Notes: generated by a model from the sequence alone, not told the origin. Shown: positions 19,041 to 31,384, counted from the stretch's first letter. The stretch: DNA of 43,054 nt from Saprolegnia diclina VS20 (GCF_000281045.1 NW_008246168.1:51520-94573), one strand, 5' to 3'. Numbers and translations: made by a program.

Positions 19041-21807
19041 ATCGTCGTCTTGCGCTCAAAAATCAAAGTTTGGAAATGACCAATGCAACGGCAACCCCAT
19101 TACAAGTGCGGATTCTCTACAAAAAAACGGCCGGTGGGTGCTTTTCCGAGCACCGGATTAAAAAAATGGCTCGTTACGTCTATGGCAAGTGTATTGAATT
19201 GAATTATTTTTATTCGACGACGACGACGAGATACTGTAGAGGGTAGCCGATATTAGATCTAGGAGGATTAGGTTTTTACGCAAACGACGAGCTTGTGCAA
19301 AATACACGCGGTTGTTGTTGGGCGAGGATGAAAAGGCTCGGTGCAGCGACTTTGGTCCTTGCTACGTTGAGGCGATACCTTGGACGACGTCGTCGTGATG
19401 GTGATGATGGCGATAGATGGTGGTGTACATGCAGAGCAGTAACGATCTCCGCCCATCAACTGCAACCTGGCTGGCATTAGTTCGTCGAACGTGGGCCGTT
19501 GAGCCTCCTGTGTGGCGGTTGGTCATAGTCAACCGCAGCCTGTCCGCACGGCAGTCTGTTGATACACGTGTAAAGGAGGAGGCGTCGTTTTACAGGAGGG
19601 GATCCAAGTTGACAGGATTCGTGCGATGGCAGGACCCGTGCGTCCCAACAAGTCGTCGACAGACCGATACACACTTTTGATGATGCTGATAGGCCGCACA
19701 TAGTGAACACTGCCACGAGAGGAGGCCAATGGAATCAACTTCAAGAGGTCATTGAGTTTGAGAAGCTCCGGGTTTTTCACGTGGTTTTTCGCACGAAAGC
19801 CACATTGAAGACTTGATTGCCTTCTGGATCCTGGGTTCCGCGCGATCCAATATTTGAGAAATGTGGACACTCTCAAGGGTCGCGCAAGCTACTTTTGCAG
19901 GGTGCGAAACTGAGGATGTGAAGCCTTGTCAGGTTGGGTCCACCGACCAGTCGATGCAAGGGCAGCTCCCGCATTTCTTGTCGGATGTGGATGCGCTCGA
20001 GTGTCCGTGCGTCCCGAGCTTCGTAGGCTGGAGCACATCGTGTCCACAAAACATCCCGACCTCGCAAGGGTTGAAGGGTACCTTCCCTTGCACCCAAAAT
20101 TTGATCTAACGCACCACGAAGTTTCGCTGCGCAGTTGCACTCGCCGAATCTGCCACAGCCCGGCTGTCGGCTGACCGCTGCATGGTGAATGCGCATGTGA
20201 ATCTTGGCGCCGCAGTTATCTTCGGTGTTTGATTTACTACACGTCCCGGTAACGCAAACTATGGCCAGGCGTATGACCAAATCAACCAAGAATCTCGAGC
20301 CTCACGCAAGAGATTACCGTTGAGCAAGACGAGCCTCTACACCACCGCAGCCTCGGCCCGGCGAGCGAGTGAGCAAGTAGGAGGTTGATACTTTCGATGT
20401 GTGCAAAGTCTTCCGCGCTCAGCGTTTTGGAGTTGAGACGAGGGAAAGAATGGCTGAAGGCTAAGTGAGAGAGCGCAGCGAGATCTCATCCATTCGCACT
20501 GGCAACTGCTCATTGGGTAGCTGCCCAGGATGAATGAACCGGGTTGCTGCATCATTGACACGCATACTAGTACCCATGTCCTTGACAATCGACCCTCATT
20601 CACGGTGACGTTGGGTGTCAATGGCAGCATACTCCATCCAGTACAAAAAATCCATGACGTGGACGTGGGAATGGTTTAGAGCTACTTCAACTTCTTGATA
20701 GTCTTCAAAGCGGTTACTCGACAACAACAAGTGTGTATTCACTCGTCTAACATCGCACGCAATGTCCGACTTGGCGTGAGCTCATCACGAGAGCACGAGG
20801 AGCCATGCAGCAACGTCACCGACCACCGAGCCTGCACGTTTCAAGTGATTGTCGCCAGTTCATTTCCAAGCAGCTCGTTGAAAGCAGGGTTTCCATAAAT
20901 GCTCAGTTGCTCCTCCAACCTCAAACTCGACGATTTTTATACTCCGCGCGTGCTCCTAGTGTTTTCCCATCATCTTACTCTTGTTGTCATAGCGCTCGCA
21001 ACGTACAGTCGTATGTGCTGCTTTCCTTCATAGCCGTGCACAAACAAGTTATCTGTCGAGTCACAATCCAACAACTGTCCTCGCAATCGTCGCGGCGCCT
21101 GTACGTTGTAGTGCTCGGTTGCAGGCCGTGACGCGGTGGCGAACCAGCCATTGGTTTTCACGTCCCTTGTATAGTAACCTGGTGGAAGCTCCTTTCTAGT
21201 AGTTCCTCGTGTTGCCGCTGAGCTAGCCTCCAAGCACAGTACAATGTACCTCAAAAGCGCTGCTACCTCTTGCTCAGCCATCGTGGCAAGGTCGATCCTG
21301 GCACGGTGTTCTTGCACGCAAGATATTTCTTGATTGGTGGCGGTGTGGCTCGTGACGCGCTGTCCCAGCCTCACCGGAACGCATGTGATTGGGTTGTTGC
21401 CTCAGCGCAGCCACTCACTGCACCATCACTCGGCGAAAGCTGCAACCAATCTCGCGACAGGCAGGTCTACTGAGTGATACAAACACGAAATAATATGCAT
21501 CTCACTATGAATAAAAGTATTTGATATCGTGTCGACCATAATCAACCTGATTAAAAGCTATGCGGCCGACCGCAAATATGCATTTCAGTCGCACACATCA
21601 ACGTAGGTGCACGTCCAACGACAACCAAACGAGGTACTGTCATATAATTCCGGTTTCGTACGCTCAAGCTTGCTATTTGTATGAAGAAAAGAACGTGCGT
21701 AATTAATGCGTCAGGGTGCATTCGAACCCGCGGCGCTGGACACCGAATTCTGTCCGTCTTTTCCTGTTGCCAAAGTCTCAGATTGCATTTTGCAACAGCC
21801 CAGTACA
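19041..21807. other. Gene-poor region with scattered broken or spurious ORFs
   Basis: This 2.8-kb stretch between the two small VGGK-PFTR genes is lower in GC than the rest and holds no intact recognisable gene. Minus-strand ORFs at 19529-20289 have leucine-rich pieces (for example LPLHRLVGGPNLTRLHI) spread over different frames, which may be a decayed gene. A 134-codon minus ORF at 20970-21374 has no known motif. Nothing here is strong enough to call as a gene. Confidence 0.4.
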
Positions 21808-22170
21808 ATGACCAACGTGACGAAGAAGTCGTTCTCGTTCCGCGCGCTCTTTGGCCTCCGCCGCAAGCAAAACAGCGCAAAACTGCACGACGACAACGAA
21901 GCCACCTCGGTGGAGACACCCGCATCGACGCCCGCGTCGACTCCCCAGAGCAACTTGGCAACACACTTTGACGACGAGCCCGTAGTGGTGGAGAAGACAC
22001 CCGTGCCCGTGAAGATCCCAATCACGTACTACTACAGCCAGACGACGTACGTTGGCGGAAAGAAGGTGCCATTCACGCGCCTCCACGCCAAGCAGAACCG
22101 CCGCCGGCTCATCATCTACGAACGCATTCACGAAGACCGCGCGTTCCTTGTCAACTGGCGAGGCGACTGA
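21808..22170 (+). CDS. Small protein of unknown function, VGGK-PFTR family
   Basis: An intronless ORF of 120 residues. The start at 21808 (MTNVTKKSFSFRALFGLRRK) gives a basic N-terminus. A low-complexity Thr/Pro/Ser stretch (EATSVETPASTPASTPQSN) follows. The C-terminal half holds YYYSQTTYVGGKKVPFTRLH, then QNRRRLIIYERIHEDRAFL. The core (Y/C)VGGK(K/R)(V/I)PFTR is shared with the minus-strand gene at 18582-19040. The two are opposite in orientation and diverged elsewhere, which suggests an old duplication. No known domain is recognised. Confidence 0.62.
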   Translation: MTNVTKKSFSFRALFGLRRKQNSAKLHDDNEATSVETPASTPASTPQSNLATHFDDEPVVVEKTPVPVKIPITYYYSQTTYVGGKKVPFTRLHAKQNRRRLIIYERIHEDRAFLVNWRGD

Positions 22171-22644
22171 AGCTTCGCTTAGCTCTATTTATGCCTAGTA
22201 TCTATCTAGTAAACAACTATTTATGACGACAAGAAGAGCCTCTTGTCGGCATCCAGCAGGGTTGGTGCAGACGCTGAAGCGTGGAGCTCGAAGGCGGTGC
22301 TGGAGGTGTGCAATGGGGCCTCACGCTTTCTTCAAGGCCCACCAAGCTACCCCCGTATTTGACTGAAACCCAGGTAATTTATCTTGCAATGTGTATACAA
22401 CATGCTAGCATACATGGCCCGTGGCCCCATCCAAATGACACGCTTGAAGTTGACGAGGCCGATCTTATCCCCATCATAAAAATAAAATACCACAATTTAA
22501 AAATAGCTACCAAAACCTATATATAAGTGTACATTTTTAAACATGTGTCGGGACGCTTACAAAAACCAAGATAATAAAATAAATCGGCCCGATTGCTTGT
22601 TGCGAGCCCCAGAAAGGTCGCATCAATCTTCGTGCATCATCGTC
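22171..22644. other. AT-rich intergenic region before the aminotransferase
   Basis: No gene is seen. The segment 22,470-22,560 is strikingly AT-rich and contains CCTATATATAAG (about 22,516-22,527), a TATA-like site 118-129 bp before the aminotransferase start. Confidence 0.5.
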
Positions 22645-24206
22645 ATGCTCCGTGCCACCAAGCCGACGCCGCTGCTGCGGACCTGCGCCCGCGCGCTCTC
22701 GAGCGCCGCCGAGACGTCGGTCGCCAACAACATTGGGAAGAACGTCTTTGCCGAGTTCTCGGCGCTCGCGGCGAAGCACGGCTCGCTCAACCTCGGCCAG
22801 GGCTTCCCTTCCTTTGGCACGCCAGCGTATGTGTCCATCCTCATGCCATGGCCTCCTCTTCACGCGCTGTAGCTTTCTCAAGGAGGCCGCGACCGAGGCC
22901 ATTGCCGGTGAGCACAACCAGTACACGCGGCCGGGCGGCAACCCGGGCCTTGTGAACGTGCTCGCCGACGTCTACTCGCCGCTGTATGGCCGCCAGCTCA
23001 ACCCGCTCACGGAGATCGTGACATTCACGGGCGCGCAGGAAGGGATCTTCTGCATCTTTCTCTCGCTTCTCTCGGCCGGCGACGAGGTGCTCATCCTCGA
23101 GCCGTACTTTGATGCGTACATCAACATTGCCAAGCTGCTTGGCATCACAACCGTGGGGCTGCCGCTCGAGATGAACGCTGCGAAAAAAGCCAAGTACAAC
23201 GACCCGTCGTGCAAGGACACGTTCAGCTCCAAGGACCTCGTCTTGGACCTTGCCAAACTCGAGGCGTCGATCACGCCCAAGACCAAGATGCTCGTGCTCA
23301 ACACGCCGCACAACCCGACCGGCAAGGTCTTTAGCCGTACCGAGCTCGAAGGCATCGCCGACATTATGCGCCGGCACCCCGACGTACGTTGCTCGTTGCC
23401 AAATACTGCCGTCGCCTGACCACTGGTCTAGATCATCATCTTGTCGGACGAAGTCTACGAGTTCATGTGCTTTGAGGGCACGCCCCACGAGCGCATTGCG
23501 ACCTTCGACGGCATGTACGACCGCGTCATCTCGCTCTTCAGTGCCGGCAAGACCTTTTCCTGCACGGGCTGGCGCGTCGGGTACGAGTACATCCGTTGGC
23601 CCTTCGCCGTCCAATCGAATCATGTAGGTACGCGATCCTGCCGCCCAAGCTCGCGCTGCCCGTCGCCAAGACGCACAGCGCCGTGCCCTTCTGCGGTGCC
23701 CTCCCGTTCGAGCTTGCGGTCGCCAAGGGGTTTGAAGTCGCCCGTGACAACGGGTACCTCGACGAGCTCCCGCGTATTCTCGAGGTCCACCCCATCGCAA
23801 ACTCCTTTCTGATAGCCACTTGACTAGGCCAAGCGCGACGTCATCGTCGACGCGCTGCAAGCCGCCAACCTCAAGCCGATCGTCCCCGACGGCGGCTACT
23901 TTGTGACGTGCAACGTCGCGTCGCTCGACGCGTACGAGGAGTTTGCTACGTTCGAAGGCCGCGACGACCTCGAGAACGAGGTAGCCGCCTCACTTCTCAG
24001 CACCAGAATCGAGACCATGGCTGTAGATGCGCCCCGACTACCAAGTGGCCCAAAAGCTCTGCATCGAGCACGGGCTCACGGTCATTCCCACGTCGCCGTT
24101 CTACACGTCGGTGGCCAACCAGCCGTCGCCGGCGCTCGTGCGCATCGCGTTCTGCAAGGACGACGAGACGCTTGCGAAAGCCGTGTCGATCATTCACGAC
24201 TTGTAA
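22645..24206 (+). CDS. Class I/II aminotransferase, kynurenine/glutamine transaminase type
   Basis: Six exons (22645-22826, 22873-23383, 23432-23580, 23628-23784, 23828-23980, 24027-24206) give 443 residues. The PLP enzyme most resembles kynurenine-oxoglutarate/glutamine transaminase K: NLGQGFPSFGTP near the N-terminus, NQYTRPGGNPGL, NTPHNPTGKVF, LSDEVYEFM (about 235-243) and SAGKTFSCTGWRVGYA, where K271 should form the Schiff base. The C-terminal arginine that binds the substrate carboxylate is probably in PALVRIAF. The N-terminus MLRATKPTPLLRTCARALSSA is basic and Ser/Ala-rich, a likely mitochondrial targeting peptide. Introns are 43-48 bp and all end in TAG. The stop is 31 bp from that of the large convergent FANCM-like gene. 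Confidence 0.92.
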
Positions 24207-24237
24207 GTGGGGACTAGACTTGTAAGTGGGGCTAGGG

Positions 24238-27200
24238 TTAGACTCGATTTGGCAGCTTGACAAACGCAAAGATTGTTTGGGCCGTCGCGTCCGAGGTCCA
24301 TGGCAGCATGCGCTTCCAGTGCATCCAGTTGAACTTGAGACAACGCACGTGCTCGACGCTCTGCCCCATAAACTTGGTCGTAAGCACGAGCTGCGTCCCG
24401 GTACTGAGCCCCAAGCCCGCAAAGAACTGCCAGCGCGCAACAAAGTGAATGTCACGCGGGTGCCCCTGCAGCAGCATGACGAGCGCCGCGCCATCCGCCG
24501 CTTCGCGCCTACAATCGCGTCAGCACGACCGTGCATACGTGGGCATGGAATACCGCGCCGTGTCGTGAAGCCAGGACACGACGCTGTCCGGGGTCTTGGC
24601 TTCGATACGAACATTCGGATGCCGACGGGCCACTTGTGCTTGGACGTCGGCCACCGCGCGCGCCTACCGCATGTTGTTGATATTGCGCCTCTACTCCTCT
24701 GCGTGAAACACGCTATACCGGGGCGTTGAGCACTACAAACACCACTTTGGCAAAAACAGCGGCGAGCGTCGTCCACGGTGACGCTGTCGACGCGTGCAAC
24801 AGCCGGACAAGTTGCTCGTACGCGTAGATATTGACCCCGAGACGCGTGCTCAGAAGAAGATCACAGTCCAACCGGCTTTCCTCGAGCGCCACGACGCTCG
24901 GTGGCTGCCACGACGTCGCAAACGCCGTGCGCTTGAGCCGCGGGTGGTACAGGAACGCGACGGACGGTGCCTCGGGCGACAAGCGAACGGACGGTGCAGT
25001 CTCCATGGCTGGTATCAAACTGAAGGACGGTGCATCTACTGAGGTCGAGACGGAGGGGACCGACTGTGCAGCCAAAGGTGCCGATGGAGGCAACACATTG
25101 AAGGATGGCGCCGGAACGACTGCTGGTGGTGCATGGGTGACGTCGCCCGCCGACGGTGGAGGCAGCAAGTTGAATGAAGGCGCCGCTGTTTCAGGCATGG
25201 GCGGCTGCAGAAGCGGCGCAGTGGCGACGGCACCGAGCAAGTTGAACGACGGAGCTTCAAACGCATCGTCCTGGATCGCAAAGGCCGGTGATGCAACCGC
25301 TGTTGGCACGCGAGGCAATCGCAAGAGACCGGCTCGCGCGACCGGCTCGGATCGATGCATTGGGGTCACGAACGACGACGTGGCCGGTGCTGCAAGCGGC
25401 TTTTGTGCCACTACTGGCGCGGTCAGAGCTGCCGGTGGCAGTACCGTCGTCGCACCAAGCTGCAGTTGTCGCTGGCGCTGGATCTCCATTGCTGCCCGCC
25501 TGCGCTCTTGCATGCGTTCGATTTGCGCCGGTGTCAGTCCACCAGCTACGTTGGTCACTGGCACTGGCACTGGCACTGGTGCCGGCGACGGTGTTGCTGC
25601 TCGAGTCCGAGTCGAGCCTGGTGTGCGGACCTCTGCTGAGATGGGTCTCCTGGCTGGCGTCAGCGGCGCTGGTATCGGGGCCTGCGTCGCAGCGTGCGTC
25701 GCAGCTTGCGTCGGTGGCACTGGCGTTTGTATCGCAAGAAAACCATGGCGCGGGTTGTGCAGCTGCGTGCGCGTACTATAGCAGCACGTGCAGAGGTCGT
25801 AGCCGGTGCAGTCCGAGCACGAGTAGCGGACCCCTTGAATCGGGTTGAGGTCGCACCCGTCGCATCGATACCCATGGTGCAGCGTGCCATCGTCGTCGTC
25901 GACGACACTGTCCTCGTCACCGAGACTAGCGGGCGACTCGCGGCGAAGCAGCGACGCAATCACTCCATTTTCGCTAAAGTGCCGCCCGAGGCCCGGCGAG
26001 ACCGACCGGCGGCGGTAGATCGCTTGCATGGAAGCCGGTGACAGCGCCTGACTCGACACGTCGTCGCAAATGAAGCTGTCATCCAGCGGGAGCCCCACAT
26101 CCAGCGCGTCCTCGTCGTCATCGGATGACACCTAGCGCATGCGGTGACGACCTGTTCCATCAAACGCACGCCGTCGTACCTCGCCATCGACCCCAACGTC
26201 GGCCTCGACAAACTGCGCCATGAGATGCTTGCTGGCGCGCAGTCGCTTGGTGCGCTTTGGCTTCTTTGACGCTTGACGCGACGACGAGCCTTGCTTGAGG
26301 CGCTTCCGACTCTTCTTGTGGGCTCTCTCGTCGTCGTCGGGTGTTGCGAAAATCGCCGACGGTGACGCAGCAGCGCGCAGCAGCGACGCATGCGACGGAC
26401 AGTACATGACAAAGCGCGTGTCATCACCCACTTGTATCTACACCATACAGTATTCCCTTGCCATCAAACGAAGTTTATGTCAGTACTTGGCCGGGGGCGT
26501 AGTGAGCATGGTACGCACAAGAGACGTGGAACGACGCGAGGCACTTGCGTTCTGCGCACTGGATGATGCCAACGCCGTTGCTCGTCTTGCACACTTCGCA
26601 CTGCAGCGTGAACCGCTCCGGGTCCTACGCCAAGAATGTACGAAATCGCCCAGCTCGACATTGTCTACCAAAGTCTCGAGTGACCCAAGGCGAAACGCAG
26701 TGTCGTTGGCTGCTACGACGCGCAGCTCGGGGATCCTACGCCCATGTGTCGAGTAAGAAGCTCGCGAGATTGGTCATGATGCGTACCAGAGAAAGCACTG
26801 GACGTGCACCCATGCCCCGCACTGCGTCGACATGAGCGCGCCGCCCTGGACCGGGCAGAGTGCGCATTTGGCAATCGTCGTCTTGGCGAGACGGCAAAAG
26901 TCGCAAAACCAAGCGTCCGCTGGGATCGATTGGACGCCGTAGCACTGCTGGTGCACGCCAACGTTGCAGCCATCACAGTACAAAAGCGGGTCGGTCTCGA
27001 ACGAGTACGACTCGCCGCACACTTGGCAGTCCTCTGGCAGCCCTTGGCTCGTTGCAGGTTTCGGTTGTCGTTTTGGTGGTGGCGGCGTCAACACGGTGAT
27101 CGGAGACAACGCATTCGGGCCGGCTGCGAACGGCGGCGACCGCAGATCCACGTGCAGCGGCGGTTTGGTTCTCGGTGTCGTGTGCTTGTGGGCTGAAGAC

Positions 27201-30200
27201 GGCGTTTGTCGCGCGAGTGGCGACGCGAGTTCCATACGGCGCTGGACGGGGCGCTTGGACGGCGTCGCGACCGTTGGAGGCGGTGGCACCGCATCTGCAC
27301 TCGGAATGACGCTGCTTGCGTCCACTACTGCCTCGTTTTTGGTTGGCAAGAGACGGGGACACGACTGCAGCCGACGCGGTGGCGTCGACACGACAACTCC
27401 AATCGGTGAGAGGTGCGGTGTCGCCCGCGGGCTCTCGGTCGGTGACGTTGGCGGATGTTGCATGGCCGCCGTCGAGAGCTCTTCGAGCCACGCAATGACC
27501 TGCGCACCTTGCTGTAGTACACTGGCTGTCGGATCCAACGGACGTTGTGGTAGCGTGGACGACGGCGGCGCGTCGACGCGTGGTCGCTTGGCGGGCGATG
27601 GCTGTACCGGGTCGGACGCTGGCATGACCAGCTTTTTTTTGGGCTTCTTCAACGCGCTTGAGGCAGATGGCATGCCCTTGGATTGAACGACACTTTGTCT
27701 CGCGCCGAGAGGCTTGGACGGCGTCAGTAGCGTCGCAGAAGCATCTACGAGGATGAAATCACGATACATTCGTGCTGAGACGAGCGCCTACTCGGACAAG
27801 CGACCGAATCGCTGGCTGGCAGCAACGAAAACACGGGCGGGTCGTCGTCGCGTTGACGTGTCTCCAACGACCGTGATGTTGCCAGCACCGCCGACCGACT
27901 CGCTGCCTTGACCGGCGTCTTGACAGTCGCCACCGACTCGGACATGAGTGCACGCCGCGGTACATCACCTTCGTCGCTGGTCGTGATGGCATCCGTTGGA
28001 GTTGCTACTGGCGGCTGTGGCGTATGTGGCGTTGGCCGCGATGTCGCGACAGGCGGAAGCAGAGAAAACGAAGGCCCTTCGTCGTCCGATGACGCTAGGT
28101 CGACAATATCCTGACCCGTATTTCGGCTCGCGTGGTCCAGGCTAGCATCTCGGCTTGGGAGGTTCAGGCCAGTGTCTGGGCTTGGGACGTCCAGACCAGG
28201 ATTGGGGATCGTCTGATCTAGACCAGGATCTGGACTTGCGTGGTCGAGACCATGATCTGGGGTCGCGTGGTCGATGCTTGCGAGAAAGTGATCCTGGCTG
28301 CCCATCGAGTAGTCGAGTGCGTGAGCGTCGTCGTACTCGGCATCCTCAAACGAAGGCGGCGGCGGTAGACTCGCGCTTGGCGGCATCGGAGGCGAGCTTG
28401 GCGTCAGCGACAGCAGTGGCGGCTGCGAGAGCGCGACGCTCGCACGGTCGAGGTGCACGTCAAAGTCCATGTCGGTGAGCGTCTCGCCAGCAATGCCATG
28501 CAGCAGCTGGAGGTAGCAGCGCGCACGTTGCGACTTGCCAAAGTGGTGCGGCCGCGACGCGATGTGGAGACGCATTGGCGTCAGCACGTTTGGTGGCCGC
28601 CGACCAGCGACGTTGAGACCAAAGCGAAACCCCATCGCTTGCTGTTCACTCTCGGTCAGGCGCCAGAGGTCGTCGTCTGCGACCGGCGTTGGTCGCTTGG
28701 CCTTTTTCCCGCCAATCAGCGACGCCTGGAACGTCGGCACGACCATTTGACTCTCGGTGATGACCGGATGGATGCCCCGCGGTATCTAGTTTCGGTTCAA
28801 ATCTATCAAGGTATCAACTCGAGAGTGTACCATGCGCGGGCCCGCGACATATTTGAACTTGTCCTTGAAAATGGTCAGCGATCGGTTCACGGCCTTGGCC
28901 GACGCAACGCTACGCTCGAGCTTCTTCTCTTCGTCGCCTTCGGTCACAAGCAGGACGACGCGACCGACGCGCTTCCGACCCGTGCGACCCATGCGCTGGA
29001 TCATTCTACTCGCCGTCCTGAGCCTTAAGATCCGACAAGACGTCGTACCGGACGGGCGACGTGAGGCAGTCGAACGACACGATGAGGTCGACTTCGCCAA
29101 TGTCGAGGCCCTCCTCTGCAATGCACGTGGCCGCCAGCACGTTGCAGTCGCCGGCACGAAACTTTGTGACGATCGCCTGCTGCTGCTTTTGCGTCTGGCC
29201 CTTCTCCTTGCCTTTGCCCGCACCTTGGCCCACAAACGCCTGCACCTTGATGAGCGGTGCGAGCGGCGTCAACAGCGCCACGATCTCGTTCACAGACTCG
29301 CGGTATTGCGTAAACACGATCGCGCGGGTGCTCGAGCCGCCGGCGCTATGCCGCGCAAAATGCTCTTGCAGCACCTTCTGGAGCTGCGCCAGTTTGGGGT
29401 TGTTGCTGCTCCCGCCCACCTGCGCGTCCACGAGCGTCCGCAGCGTCCGAAACTCTCCCGACTCGACGAGGGTCTTCTTCGGTCTACAGTTGTGTCCAGG
29501 AATGCGAACGACGCAGAGGAGCCGGACATACCCATGAACGCGGTCGCTCATAAAGCTATCTAAATACGTCTTGAAGTTGCCGATTCCATGCGTTGTCAGC
29601 ACATCCCGTCCATGCAAGAGACTTGCCTACGCCGCAAACTTCGTAAAGAGAGCAATGGAGCGAATTTGCCAGCAACGTGGCGACGTACGAGGAGCGCAAA
29701 GTCCACCTCGGCCGTTCGGTACCGTGGCGGCTGCGGTCCTGCCCGCATGCGGTCCCGGGCCGACACGATGACCCACCGCGTGAGCTTGTCCGGGTCGCGA
29801 ATATGAAACAACTAGAACGGACGTGCTTGGTCCAATATGCATTTCGATGCGGATGACGTACTTGACTTGTACACAAGCGATGCAAGATGGGCTGAAAGAG
29901 CTTGAGAAACTGGACGCGCACCTGCAGTGGATACATTGAGATTCAGATTCAGATCGGATATCGAACGTACGCTCGACACTTCGCCGGTCATTTTACACTT
30001 GATGATTTCTTCTTGGCGCGAGTGCGTGTATTTTCTACAAGTGCAATCTCAATCTCAATCTCAACGCCAACAAAAAAGAAAGTACCGGACGTCCGGGTCG
30101 TCGCCCGACTTGCACTCAATGTGCGAGATGCGCAGATTCGAAATGACTTCTTGGATCACGTCAAACTTGGCGCCGGGCGTGGCCGAGAGCGCGAGCACGC

Positions 30201-31218
30201 GGAAGCCCGAGAGCTTTGCGGCGATCGCTTTGACGACCACCGTGTACGCATAGTTGCCGGTCGCGCGGTGCGCTTCGTCGACGACGACGCAGACGAAGGA
30301 CGAGACGTCGCAATTCCCGCGCTCAATGTCGTTCTGCATGCTCTGCGGCGTGCAAAAGAAGACGCGCTTCGTCGACCAGAGCTGCTTGCGACGCGCCGGC
30401 GGGACGTTGCCCTGGAGCTCGGCCATGTCGTCATGCGGAATCGGCATCACGCTATGGCACGCCTCGATCTGCTGGCTCACGAGCGGCTTCGTGGGCGCCA
30501 TAAACACAATCTTGCCGGACGGGAACCATCGATAGTAGTTGTACATGACGACCGCGGCGATGAGCGTCTTGCCGAGACCGGTCGGGAGACACACGAGGGT
30601 GTTCTGGAACAAGGCCGCGCGCGTGATCGTCTGCTGGTACGTCCGCACGGGGTAGTTGCTCGGGTATATCCAGTGCGTCGCCAGGTCACGGTCGATGGCT
30701 GCGCCCATGACCACGTCTTCTTCTGGGAGGCAGAGCGGCTCGGCCACGAGACGCAGCGGCGGCGACGGGCGAGGCGCCGGACGAGGGACAGCCGACGTCA
30801 TGGGCAAGGAGGGTGGCTGTCGCAGTGGCGCCGCAGAGGCGGTTGGCTGGTGCGATGGCATCGCGGAACCTTGTCGGACGGGCGTTACGACGACGGGAGG
30901 TGGCTGCGGTCGGGCCGCCGGTGGTCGGGCGACAGGCGCTGCGACCGGAGGTGGAGACGGCTTGGCCACACCGAGCCAGGACGCCATTGAGCTTGTCGCT
31001 GTCGTCTTTGGTGGCGCATGGCCGATCCGCCGATACGTGCAGACACCGCACGTTGCTGCTTCGGGCAGGTTGCGCAAGGTGCATCGAGGGCACGACCAGC
31101 CAGTATCGGGAGCTGGGACCGCAGGAAAAGGAGCAGCGGCGACGTGCGTCTGCTCGACGCGCTCGACCGCGAGCGCGGCTTCGGCCCACGCAGCATCGTC
31201 CCAGTCGTCGTCGTCCAT
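24238..31218 (-). CDS. FANCM: FANCM/Mph1-type DNA helicase fused to PZP histone reader and ZZ finger
   Basis: Fifteen exons (30086-31218, 29971-30034, 29862-29921, 29689-29811, 29532-29626, 29049-29483, 28831-29005, 27792-28785, 26787-27744, 26669-26735, 26487-26624, 26180-26437, 24719-26131, 24554-24663, 24238-24508) keep one frame of 2,097 residues. Order: RanBP2-type zinc finger (39-63, WSCPRC...CGVC); SF2 helicase with PTGLGKT (212-218), DEAH (314-317), SATPG (345) and QRMGRTGRKR; the FANCM-type tail YVAGPRMIPRGIHP; a disordered linker with a 9-residue repeat; PHD finger (about 1265-1310), zinc knuckle and extended PHD ending CPSH (1427-1430); ZZ finger (1585-1630); and an unrecognised C-terminal ~190 residues. 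FANCM remodels stalled replication forks, and PZP modules bind histone H3 tails. The alternative is two genes meeting near 27,745-27,791, but PSF(N/S)LLP motifs on both sides of the PZP favour one. Confidence 0.82.
28111..28272 (-). repeat. 27-bp coding tandem repeat, six copies
   Basis: Inside exon 8 of the FANCM-like gene six consecutive 27-bp units encode nonapeptides of the type D-H-A-S-P-D-P-G-L (DHATPDHGL, DHASPDPGL, DQTIPNPGL, DVPSPDTGL, NLPSRDASL, DHASRNTGQ). The copies are diverged, so the array is not very recent. It lies in the disordered linker between helicase and PZP. Confidence 0.85.
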
Positions 31219-31384
31219 GCGAGGATGCTGCTGGTCTTGTGTTCTCCCGCTGCAAAACGCTCTCAAGTTCAAACTCAACGCTATGCGGATATTTCCGGAT
31301 AATCAGTGGAAGATTTGGCGCCTGGAAGTTGAGCCACAGCTTGGCGGTCTGCGAGCACCTCGGTGACCGACTAGAAGTATACTG

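Noticed and set aside
19529-20289. Leucine-rich fragments on the minus strand, possibly a decayed LRR gene
   Set aside because: The pieces are in different frames and too short to identify a family, so no pseudogene is called.
20970-21374. A 134-codon minus-strand ORF
   Set aside because: No known motif, intergenic-like composition, and no paralogue in the window.
27745-27791. Reading the FANCM-like helicase and the PZP protein as two separate genes
   Set aside because: A 47-bp intron with GTAG...GTAG ends joins the frames, and the same short motif occurs in both halves. Two genes would have to overlap by about 25 bp. The alternative remains open until transcripts are seen.
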